Shown one piece after another: positions 57,485 through 64,000 of a DNA stretch of 64,000 nucleotides. The position numbers and the translations under genes are program-made. The notes beneath the pieces are model-generated. The model saw only the letters and a program-made list of their open reading frames with translations, made no database searches and was not told where the DNA came from. The stretch spans positions 176,159-240,158 of the forward strand of contig NZ_FMXK01000008.1 of the NCBI RefSeq assembly GCF_900103635.1, in the 5' to 3' direction. This DNA comes from Butyrivibrio sp. INlla18 (GTDB lineage: Bacteria; Bacillota; Clostridia; Lachnospirales; Lachnospiraceae). Every line of letters begins with the position of its first letter. The first letter of the stretch is position 1.

Positions 57485-58852
57485 TCACGCGTCATCCCTT
57501 GCGCTGTGGAGCATAGGTGCGAGCATCTCTACAAGACCGTCTGTCTGTGTCGGGAATGCCCAGATCGTACCCATGATCATTTCCATAGTCATTCTGCCAT
57601 TGATGATCATTGTAATGATGTTGATCATTTCGCCGGCCTGGTCACCGTAGAGCTCGGCTCCGACAAGGTATTTATTCTTGTCGAGAATAACGGTAGCTTC
57701 GGCGTCAGTCTCATTTCTATATTCAAAGGCAAGAAGTTTTCCGTATTCCACCTTGGCAACGGTATATTTATCAGGTTCCTTCAGGGCCTGATTTACTGTA
57801 ACACCGGCAGCAGCAATTCTTGGAAGCGTAAATACTACATTTGGAACAGCCGGGTACTGGATAGGCTGTGGTGCGCCAAGAATAGCGAGAGCGATGTAAT
57901 TTGACTCGAAGGTTGCAGTAGGAGTGAGCCTTGGAATCATCTTATCAACCACGTCACCGCTGGCATATACGTTAGGTGCTGTGGTGCGCATATGGTCGTC
58001 AACCTTGATGCCTCTTGGGCTGTACTCGATTCCGGCATTCTCAAGGCCAAGTCCTTCGACATTAGCTCTTCTTCCTGTAGCAGCAAGGATGTAGTCCGTT
58101 GTAACTGTCAGGCCGGAAGCGGTCTTGGCGATATATTTCTCACCGTCTTTTTCTACAGAAGCTAAAGACTCACCAAAGTGAAAATCAACACCTGCAGCCT
58201 TAAGCTTATCCACAACTCTTGCAGAATATTCCTCGCTATATGCTAAAAGAGCTCTGTCCGCAAATTCAATTACGGTTGCTTTAACGCCGAACTGTGTAAG
58301 GAGCGAAGCAAACTCCATCGAAATAATACCTGCTCCAATGAAAGCAATATGCTCAGGCAGTTGTGGAAGATCCAATATCTCGCGGCTTGTATGCATATAC
58401 TCTTTTCCCGGAATATCAAGCTTGAAGTCATTCTGGCCTGTGCAGACAACGATATTTTCTGCAGTAACAGTCTTGTCTCCAACTTTTACCGTATGATGAT
58501 CAACAAACTCAGCACTTCCTCTGATGATGGTAAAACCGGCATTTGTGAGCAGGCCTGTCATGGCATTTGCAAGAGGATCGATTACCATGTGCTTATATCC
58601 CATAAATTTGGGCCAGTCCATCTTAACATCGGCACTGAGTCCAAAATCCTTGTATCTTTCAAGAGCGGAGACCAGCTCAGCCGGTCCATCCAGGAGAGCC
58701 TTGGCATCGCATCCATAGTTGGTACATGTTCCGCCTGTCAAATCCCTTTCTGCAAAAGCAATCTTTTTCCCGGCTCCTGCAAGAATAAGAGCGCCATGCC
58801 ATGCAGCATGACCGGTACCGATATATAGAACATCATAATCAAAATTAGCCAT
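57485..58852 (-). CDS. FAD pyridine-nucleotide disulfide oxidoreductase
   Basis: 455 residues. FAD site VLYIGTGHAAWHGALILAGAGKK, redox pair GGTCTNYGCDAK (Cys43, Cys48), NAD(P) site HIAFIGAGIISMEFASLL, second FAD motif PNVYASGDV, and dimerisation domain to the C-terminus. The usual active-site His-Pro at the end (HPTxSE) reads FPTQTD, so the partner histidine is replaced by Phe. Probably a reductase of a small disulfide or coenzyme; glutathione reductase-like but with altered chemistry. Confidence 0.85.
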   Translation of the reverse strand: MANFDYDVLYIGTGHAAWHGALILAGAGKKIAFAERDLTGGTCTNYGCDAKALLDGPAELVSALERYKDFGLSADVKMDWPKFMGYKHMVIDPLANAMTGLLTNAGFTIIRGSAEFVDHHTVKVGDKTVTAENIVVCTGQNDFKLDIPGKEYMHTSREILDLPQLPEHIAFIGAGIISMEFASLLTQFGVKATVIEFADRALLAYSEEYSARVVDKLKAAGVDFHFGESLASVEKDGEKYIAKTASGLTVTTDYILAATGRRANVEGLGLENAGIEYSPRGIKVDDHMRTTAPNVYASGDVVDKMIPRLTPTATFESNYIALAILGAPQPIQYPAVPNVVFTLPRIAAAGVTVNQALKEPDKYTVAKVEYGKLLAFEYRNETDAEATVILDKNKYLVGAELYGDQAGEMINIITMIINGRMTMEMIMGTIWAFPTQTDGLVEMLAPMLHSARDDA

Positions 58853-58902
58853 TTTTTTACCATCCTTTCATCAGTGCTGTAGTGACTAAACATGCTAATT
58901 AG

Positions 58903-58918
58903 ATTGAGCACAATTAAA
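58903..58918 (-). promoter_or_regulatory. ATTG-N4-CAAT operator of the oxidoreductase
   Basis: ATTGAGCACAATTAAA on the + strand matches 14 of 16 bases of the gpx site. On the gene's strand it follows TTGACT-N17-TACTTT. Confidence 0.5.
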
Positions 58919-58989
58919 GTACAATATATACCTTTAATAGTCAACAAATAAATGATAAAAAAATGATAAAAAAAGTGAGTGGGGGTGAG

Positions 58990-59535
58990 TCAAAACGCCC
59001 CACTAAACAGTGAATAAATTATCCCCTCAAGCCGTTCACAAGTGATGGCATTTCTGTTCTTTACATAATGCTTGGCAATAGTAGTAAGTCCCGAAGCAAT
59101 GAAATCCAGGGCAAGATCCCGGGGAATCTCACCGGCGTCATCATTGCTGACCTCTGAATCAGTGTAATGCTTAAAACCGCAAAAAAGAGTCTCCTGCAGG
59201 AGATAGGTTATGTTATTCTTTTCAAGAAGCTCGATGAAATCGCCCTTTTGAACAATAAAGGATGAAAATCCTTTACTGAGCTCAGAAAGAGTTGGTGTTC
59301 CGCAGCAATTACACTCTTTTTCCGGGTTAAAAGCGTATTCCTTGGACAAAATGAAGGCGACAATATTCTCTTTTGACGAGAACAGAGAATAGAAAGTCTG
59401 CCTGGAAACACCGGATTTCTTGCATATTTCACTGGCGGTAATTTTGGAGTATTCTTTTTCTTTTAATAAATCATAGAAGCCCTCTGCGATGGTGTTCTGT
59501 GAACAAAGAGCTGTTTTATTGCATCCCTGGTACAT
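58990..59535 (-). CDS. TetR/AcrR-family regulator
   Basis: 181 residues. NTIAEGFYDLLKEKEYSKITASEICKKSGVSRQTFYSLFSSKENIVAFIL is the TetR helix-turn-helix. C-terminal domain contains CNCCG. It is divergent from lon across a 220-bp region with palindromes; same strand as the oxidoreductase. Candidate regulator of itself and one of these neighbours. Confidence 0.88.
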   Translation of the reverse strand: MYQGCNKTALCSQNTIAEGFYDLLKEKEYSKITASEICKKSGVSRQTFYSLFSSKENIVAFILSKEYAFNPEKECNCCGTPTLSELSKGFSSFIVQKGDFIELLEKNNITYLLQETLFCGFKHYTDSEVSNDDAGEIPRDLALDFIASGLTTIAKHYVKNRNAITCERLEGIIYSLFSGAF

Positions 59536-59583
59536 AATCTTTTCCTCTGAGAGTTACATTGTTTGAGTGAGTCATTGGGGGCG

Positions 59584-59600
59584 TTTCGTGAGTCACGAAA
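59584..59600. promoter_or_regulatory. 17-bp perfect palindrome in the tetR/lon gap
   Basis: TTTCGTGA-G-TCACGAAA. Lies close to the tetR start and may be its operator. Confidence 0.55.
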
Positions 59601-59609
59601 AACTTAACG

Positions 59610-59638
59610 TTGACACTTGTCAATGTTAGTGCTATTAT
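59610..59638 (+). promoter_or_regulatory. lon promoter
   Basis: TTGACA (59610-59615), 17 bp, TATTAT (59633-59638). The -35 is part of the palindrome TTGACA-CT-TGTCAA (59610-59623), and GACAAGTGT near 59,653 pairs with ACACTTGTC here. Confidence 0.75.
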
Positions 59639-59715
59639 CATGTAAATATCTTAGACAAGTGTAAATGTTTTGTAAAGCGTTCAATGATGATCTGCTTTAT
59701 TTTTTTACCAAAGGA

Positions 59716-59742
59716 TTAGCACTCATCTCATAAGAGTGCTAA
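59716..59742 (+). promoter_or_regulatory. CIRCE operator (HrcA site)
   Basis: TTAGCACTC-N9-GAGTGCTAA, a perfect match to the consensus, 16 bp before the lon start codon. Confidence 0.97.
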
Positions 59743-59758
59743 CAAAAGGAGGTTAATT

Positions 59759-62032
59759 ATGATAGTAGTTCCTGTATACAATAAACAGCTTATTTCAGAG
59801 GGAAACCTTTATTTTCAGACTGATGAGTTCAAGAACCTTGGCGGAAGAGCGGTTCAGGGTGAGAAGGTAGTTCTTTTGCAGAATAAGAGCTTTCAGAAGA
59901 GAAACGAGATGACGGAGGATAATTTTTATCCTATCGGCGCATCGGGAATTCTGAGTACCATCAGTCCGGACGGATACATTGTTGTCAAGGTAAATAACCG
60001 TGTGAATATCGATGAGATTGCCATTGATCAGAGGCACAACATTGAGCTTAGCATTTCAAGAAGGCCGGATACGGAGCCTGCCAACCCGGAAAAAGAGATG
60101 GAGGTATTGCGAAGACTCAAGGAAGAAGTCAAGGAATTGTCTTCAAGATTCCAGTATGTGGGCTTTTTCAATATGATGATAGACAACATGAATACTGTAG
60201 GTGAGCTGACTGCGGCGGTTTCATATTGGATGAAGAACAGTAATGACGACAAGTACAGGATTCTAGCGGAAGACAGCGCTGCCACCCGTCTTGAGCTCAT
60301 GGAAAAAGCTGTTGTTGAGTTCGTGGAAGTGGCCAAGGTCACCACAGATGCGGCCACAGCGCAGGAGCAGGAATATAAGGACATGTACCGTGAGTCCGCC
60401 ATCAAGAAACAGATGGAATATCTGCAGAAAGAGCTGGATGAGATGCATCCCGAGAATCAGACAGATGTTCAGAAGTTCGAGGAAAAGATAAATGAAGCCG
60501 GTATGAATGAAGATGCAGAGAAAGAAGCCAGAAAGGTTCTGGACAGGCTTAAGCAGGAGGGCAAGAACAGCCCTGAAACCGGCATGCTGTATGACTATCT
60601 TGATTTTGTGACAGGTCTTTCCTGGAAGAAGCAGGAGGCTGAGTTCATAGACCTCTCGGAAGCTGAGAGAATTCTGGATGAGGACCATTACGGTCTTGAT
60701 AAGGTAAAAAAGCGTATTGTTCAGCAGATAGCTGTTATGAATCTTAAAAAACAGCAGTCAGGCTCAATCCTTTTGTTTGTGGGCGCTCCCGGAACAGGCA
60801 AGACCAGTATCGGCAAGAGCATTTCAAAGAGCCTTGGAAGAGAGTACGTTCGTGTAAGCCTTGGAGGAATCAGGGACGAGGCTGATATCAGAGGACACCG
60901 CCGCACATATATCGGTGCCATGCCCGGAAGAATCATGGATGCCATAAACAAGAGCGGAGTAAGCAATCCTGTTATGGTACTTGATGAGATCGACAAGCTT
61001 TCCCAGTCCTATAACGGAGATCCCGCAAGCGCGCTTTTGGAGGTACTTGATCCGGAGCAGAACAACACTTTTACCGATCATTACATGAATGTGCCCTACG
61101 ACCTTTCAGACGTAATGTTCATCTGCACCGCCAACAGCGTGGATACAATCCCTGAGCCGCTTTTAAACAGAATGGAAGTCATCAACTTCACAGGCTACAC
61201 TCCTGATGAGAAGCTCAAGATCGCGAGAAAGCATCTTTTGCCAAAATCCATGGCAGCTATGGGCATATCATCAGATAAACTTGAGGTGTCTGATGAAGTG
61301 CTTGAGACCATAATTGAGGAATATACGAGAGAAGCCGGCGTCAGAGGACTCAGGAAAAGAATTGATTCCCTCTGCAGAGGCGCTGCCGTACTCATATCAA
61401 AGGGCGGTCAGGACAAGCTCTCCATAACAAAGGATCAGCTAAGAACAGACCTTGACATGAGACCGGTTCGAAGAGAAAACGTTCCTGATAAGCAGAAAGC
61501 AGGCGTTGTGACAGGAATGGCCTGGACAAGCGTCGGCGGAGAAATCCTTTACATCGAGACACTGTTTACCAGAGGCAAAGGAAATATCATAATCACCGGT
61601 AAGCTGGGAGATGTGATGAAGGAGTCAGCGCAGATTGCTGTGAGCCTTGTGAAATCTCTTTTCCCGGAAAAAGCCAAAATGTTCGAGGAAAATGACCTTC
61701 ACATCCATGTTCCGGACGGGGCAGTGCCCAAGGATGGCCCATCTGCCGGAATAACCATGACTACAGCAATAGCATCACTTCTTACAGGCAATGATGTTGA
61801 CCCAAGGATCGCTATGACCGGTGAGGTGTCCCTGCGAGGCCTTGTAATGCCTATCGGCGGCCTTCCTGAGAAGCTCATGGCAGCCCTTAGAAGCGGTGTT
61901 AAGACAGCTTTTATTCCTTATGAGAATGAGCAGGATCTGGTAGACGTTGCGGATGAGGTAAAAGAGAACCTTCAGATAATCCCCGTTAAAACCGTTGAGG
62001 AAGTATTGAAAAGAACCGGTGTCATCGAATAA
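59759..62032 (+). CDS. lon: Lon protease (LonA type)
   Basis: 757 residues. N-terminal LAN domain, coiled region ([20 protein letters not shown]), AAA+ domain with Walker [15 protein letters not shown] (about 341) and [11 protein letters not shown], and protease domain with the catalytic serine in PKDGPSAGI (about 663) and lysine in GLPEKLMAA (about 705). Degrades misfolded and regulatory proteins. Behind a CIRCE site, so probably heat-induced through HrcA. Its N-terminal domain is divergent and short. Confidence 0.95.
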   Translation: MIVVPVYNKQLISEGNLYFQTDEFKNLGGRAVQGEKVVLLQNKSFQKRNEMTEDNFYPIGASGILSTISPDGYIVVKVNNRVNIDEIAIDQRHNIELSISRRPDTEPANPEKEMEVLRRLKEEVKELSSRFQYVGFFNMMIDNMNTVGELTAAVSYWMKNSNDDKYRILAEDSAATRLELMEKAVVEFVEVAKVTTDAATAQEQEYKDMYRESAIKKQMEYLQKELDEMHPENQTDVQKFEEKINEAGMNEDAEKEARKVLDRLKQEGKNSPETGMLYDYLDFVTGLSWKKQEAEFIDLSEAERILDEDHYGLDKVKKRIVQQIAVMNLKKQQSGSILLFVGAPGTGKTSIGKSISKSLGREYVRVSLGGIRDEADIRGHRRTYIGAMPGRIMDAINKSGVSNPVMVLDEIDKLSQSYNGDPASALLEVLDPEQNNTFTDHYMNVPYDLSDVMFICTANSVDTIPEPLLNRMEVINFTGYTPDEKLKIARKHLLPKSMAAMGISSDKLEVSDEVLETIIEEYTREAGVRGLRKRIDSLCRGAAVLISKGGQDKLSITKDQLRTDLDMRPVRRENVPDKQKAGVVTGMAWTSVGGEILYIETLFTRGKGNIIITGKLGDVMKESAQIAVSLVKSLFPEKAKMFEENDLHIHVPDGAVPKDGPSAGITMTTAIASLLTGNDVDPRIAMTGEVSLRGLVMPIGGLPEKLMAALRSGVKTAFIPYENEQDLVDVADEVKENLQIIPVKTVEEVLKRTGVIE

Positions 62033-62300
62033 AAAGGTTATTTTGGAGAGATAATCTGAGCTTATCACCAACAATAACGTTCATGTATTAGCCAGGATGA
62101 GCATCTTCCATTATGATTTGCTGGCTTGGGGGTGGAAGTCCCTGGGACATATACCAGGATTACATAGATGGCAACAAGAGCTTTCTTGAAGTGTCTGCGT
62201 ATTACAAATAAATAATGATAAATTTGACCTCTTGAAATTGATGATACATATGATACAATCATATTGTGCAAAATATATAATTTCAAAGAGGTTTTTTATT
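62033..62300 (+). other. Region after lon: gene fragment only
   Basis: No intact gene. Around 62,135-62,212 one frame reads WDIYQDYIDGNKSFLEVSAYYK before a stop, apparently the C-terminus of a lost gene. The rest is AT-rich leader of the flavodoxin. Confidence 0.4.
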
Positions 62301-62702
62301 ATGGATATCGCAGTAAGATACTGTTCTAAGACTAAATTTGGGAATACAAGGAGAATTGCAGAGGCAATAGGTGATGGGATTGGTGTAAAGGCAGTCAGCA
62401 TAGCTGATGAACCAAAACTCAAAGAAAAAGTGGACATTCTTTTTCTTGGCGGAGCTCCATATGCAAATATCATGGCTCCCGAGCTTAAAGAATATGCGGA
62501 AGAGCTTGATTTTAAGATGGTTTCAAAGGTAGTCCTTTTTACAACTTCAAACTGGTCAAGAAGAACAGTTCTGGCGCTTAAGAAGATGCTTAAGGGGAAA
62601 GGGATAACTGTCTGTGAAGACTATTTCTATGCGCATATGCTTAATATAGATGGAAAGCTTGAAGCAGCAAAAGAATTCGGGAAAAGGATGATTGAGAAAT
62701 AG
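62301..62702 (+). CDS. Flavodoxin-domain protein
   Basis: 133 residues from the ATG at 62301 (AAAGAGG upstream). DIAVRYCSKTKFGNTRRIAEAIGDGIGVKAV and DILFLGGAPYANIMAPELKEYAEELD are the FMN-binding segments. Similar in kind to the gene at 34,922. Confidence 0.82.
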   Translation: MDIAVRYCSKTKFGNTRRIAEAIGDGIGVKAVSIADEPKLKEKVDILFLGGAPYANIMAPELKEYAEELDFKMVSKVVLFTTSNWSRRTVLALKKMLKGKGITVCEDYFYAHMLNIDGKLEAAKEFGKRMIEK

Positions 62703-62720
62703 TAAGAAGAGGCCTGCGAA

Positions 62721-63317
62721 ATGCTATACATTATACGGCATGGTGAAACAAAATTAAATAGTAAGCATGTTCTCCAGGGGCGTAGTGACAATGAGCTTGA
62801 TTCCAAAGGCTTTGACCAGAGCAGAAAAGCTTCTGACTGGCTCAAGAAGGAAGGTATCTCTTTTACCAAAGTATATTCCAGTCCCTTGAAAAGAGCTGTG
62901 CAGACCGCAGAGTGTGTGGCTCCGGGAGTCACAGTATCTATGGACGGACGTCTCATTGAGATGGATTATGGTCCATATGAAGGAATGAGCCTTCTTAAGC
63001 CAAAGAAAGAGGTAGTGAAGTTCTTCAGTGATTTTGTAAATAATCCTGCTCCGGAAGGAATGGAACAGCTGGCTGATATCGTTGTAAGAACCGGAGAATT
63101 TGTGGATTCCATAAAGGATGAATGCTCACAGGGAAATGTGCTCATATCAACCCATGCGATAGCCATGAAGGGAATCCTCGAATATCTTGATAAAGATGCA
63201 AAAGGCAGGTATTGGTCGAAGAATATCGGGAACTGTGAGATTTACAGAGTTGAATGTTCTGATGGAATCTTTGGAGTTCCGGAGAGTGTGTTTAGGATCA
63301 AGAAGCTATTGTTTTGA
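62721..63317 (+). CDS. Histidine phosphatase (phosphoglycerate mutase-like)
   Basis: 198 residues. Catalytic LYIIRHGETKLN, R in SSPLKRAVQTAE, acid in EMDYGPYEGM, and second His in LISTHAIAMKGIL. Works on an unknown phosphate ester; not the glycolytic mutase by size. Follows the flavodoxin by 18 bp. Confidence 0.88.
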   Translation: MLYIIRHGETKLNSKHVLQGRSDNELDSKGFDQSRKASDWLKKEGISFTKVYSSPLKRAVQTAECVAPGVTVSMDGRLIEMDYGPYEGMSLLKPKKEVVKFFSDFVNNPAPEGMEQLADIVVRTGEFVDSIKDECSQGNVLISTHAIAMKGILEYLDKDAKGRYWSKNIGNCEIYRVECSDGIFGVPESVFRIKKLLF

Positions 63318-63335
63318 ATTATGGAGGGTACGAAA

Positions 63336-63677
63336 ATGAAGGAAAAAATCAATGTAACTGATTACGCCAACATTATTACAAAGGCACTTCCCAAGGGAAT
63401 CCTATTAAATACATTTGCAGATGACAGGTTTAATTCAATGGTAATCGGCTGGGGACATCTTGGAACCCTGTGGAATAAGCCAACCTTTCATGTGTATGCC
63501 CGTCAGGGAAGATTTACCAAGGGACAGCTTGATAAGGCTGGCGAATTCACAATCAGCGTTCCACTTGAAAATCCGGATCCTCAGATAAACAAGATCTGCG
63601 GATGGCAGTCAGGTTTTAATATCGACAAAGTAAAAGAGGCAGAACTTGAGCTGGTGGATGCTGATACCATCAAATAA
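63336..63677 (+). pseudogene. Flavin reductase-like protein, C-terminally shortened
   Basis: 113 residues from the ATG at 63336 (GGAGGG upstream). YANIITKALPKGILLNTFADDRFNSMVIGWGHLGTLWNKPTFHVYARQGRFTKGQLDKAGEFTISVP is the FMN-binding split barrel of the flavoredoxin family (about 150-190 residues). It stops at ADTIK, where relatives continue, so it is truncated, perhaps still functional. Confidence 0.65.
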
Positions 63678-63691
63678 AGGAGATATGAAGA

Positions 63692-63739
63692 ATGAGCGTT
63701 TATGATTTTACAGTCCTGTCTTTGACAGTACAACAATAA
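63692..63739 (+). pseudogene. N-terminal stub resembling a glutathione peroxidase
   Basis: With AAAGGAG upstream, an ATG gives MSVYDFTVLSLTVQQ then stop. MSVYDFTV is a common GPx opening, and a related gene is at 56.2 kb. A deletion seems to have removed the rest. Confidence 0.4.
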
Positions 63740-63748
63740 TAATCAACG

Positions 63749-63783
63749 CCGAAAGCCTTGAATTGTCTGACTTTCGGCGTTAT
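63749..63783. terminator. Hairpin terminator
   Basis: AACGCCGAAAG pairs with CTTTCGGCGTT around a 14-base loop, close to the end of the stub. Confidence 0.75.
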
Positions 63784-63810
63784 CTTTGTGCTTCTTGAAA
63801 TATAGTAATA

Positions 63811-64000
63811 TTACCTTTGTTTACTCTGTTTTTCTATTGTTCTCATATCAGATTTGGTAATGAACTCATAGTCAGTTCTGAATCCGCATATTTTGTGGAG
63901 GGCATCAGTTAGTTCGTCTCGAACATAAGTGGGCATGTATCCCTGCCCTTTTATGTCTGCAAAATTAATTGATTTCAACTTATCCAGGATTTCTTCGCAG
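63811..64000 (-). CDS. C-terminal part of a probable transposase (runs off the window)
   Basis: On the minus strand the frame ending at 63811 reads CEEILDKLKSINFADIKGQGYMPTY..., then VRDELTDALHKICGFRTDYEFITKSDMRTIEKQSKQR. 'RxELTDxLHxxxGFRTDYEFITKSxM' is what I recall from the ends of DDE transposases of the IS4/IS1634-like type. The start is outside. Confidence 0.5.
   Translation of the reverse strand, partial: CEEILDKLKSINFADIKGQGYMPTYVRDELTDALHKICGFRTDYEFITKSDMRTIEKQSKQR

Noticed and set aside
58976..59600. Similar GGGGCGTTT...GAGTCAC words at both ends of tetR, as possible terminal repeats of a mobile unit
   Set aside because: The match is short and interrupted, one copy includes the tetR stop codon, and no target duplication is seen.
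1..64000. CRISPR array
   Set aside because: The only regular repeats (23-bp period, four copies each) have no spacer-like unique segments of constant length beyond the period and no cas genes nearby.
1..64000. tRNA or rRNA genes, including a tRNA as integration site
   Set aside because: GGTTCGA-like words (for example at 42517) lie in simple hairpins without acceptor, anticodon or CCA context.

Overview
The window looks like the chromosome of a low-to-mid GC anaerobic Firmicute of the Lachnospiraceae, most like Butyrivibrio or Pseudobutyrivibrio. I infer this from the gene set (ATP-dependent phosphofructokinase, DnaE-type polymerase, SAM-I riboswitch upstream of metK, CIRCE element, Rrf2, RepA_N and ParAB modules, many MATE exporters), strong AGGAGG ribosome sites, and AT-rich TTGACA/TATAAT promoters. 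No rRNA or tRNA gene and no CRISPR array was seen.

Bases 1-27,440 are mostly ordinary core genome. They hold the end of clpX, carbamate kinase, a MATE exporter, a GH2 glycosidase, three small membrane or secreted-type genes, tex, xylB, SAM riboswitch plus metK, dnaE, pfkA, a SpoU methyltransferase, proC, a SleB-type wall hydrolase, and the run argF-birA-coaX-(unknown)-dus-greA-lysS. Many units end in clear hairpin terminators. A 230-bp imperfect palindrome fills the whole metK/dnaE gap.

Bases 27,440-50,800 are an accessory island. It opens with a tightly overlapping operon of two small DNA-binding-type proteins (DUF6462-like), parA, parB, a 66-residue membrane protein and a protein resembling KwaB (DUF4868) of the Kiwa anti-phage system. 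A stretch of different codon style follows (31.5-45.0 kb). It carries an Rrf2 regulator with its target, a zinc macrodomain plus class M sirtuin pair, a small redox cluster with a FluC channel, an ArsR/thioredoxin/permease operon, phage-like repressors, an AAA ATPase, and a tyrosine integrase. A second, diverged copy of the partition module lies at 45.5-49.1 kb and is followed by RepA_N-type replication initiators and HigBA. Each parB contains a long perfect palindrome at the same position of its coding sequence, but of different sequence. The rep gene carries four repeats with an exact 23-bp period. A second, unrelated set of four 23-bp-period repeats sits on the promoter of the AAA ATPase.

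Bases 50,800-64,000 are a mosaic of intact stress and redox genes and several gene remnants. Intact genes are an acetyltransferase, a second FluC, an alpha/beta hydrolase, two flavodoxins, a MATE exporter, a glutathione peroxidase, an FAD oxidoreductase, a TetR regulator, Lon and a phosphatase. Lon lies behind a perfect CIRCE operator. The peroxidase and the oxidoreductase share an operator-like motif just downstream of their -10 boxes. The window ends in what looks like a transposase C-terminus.
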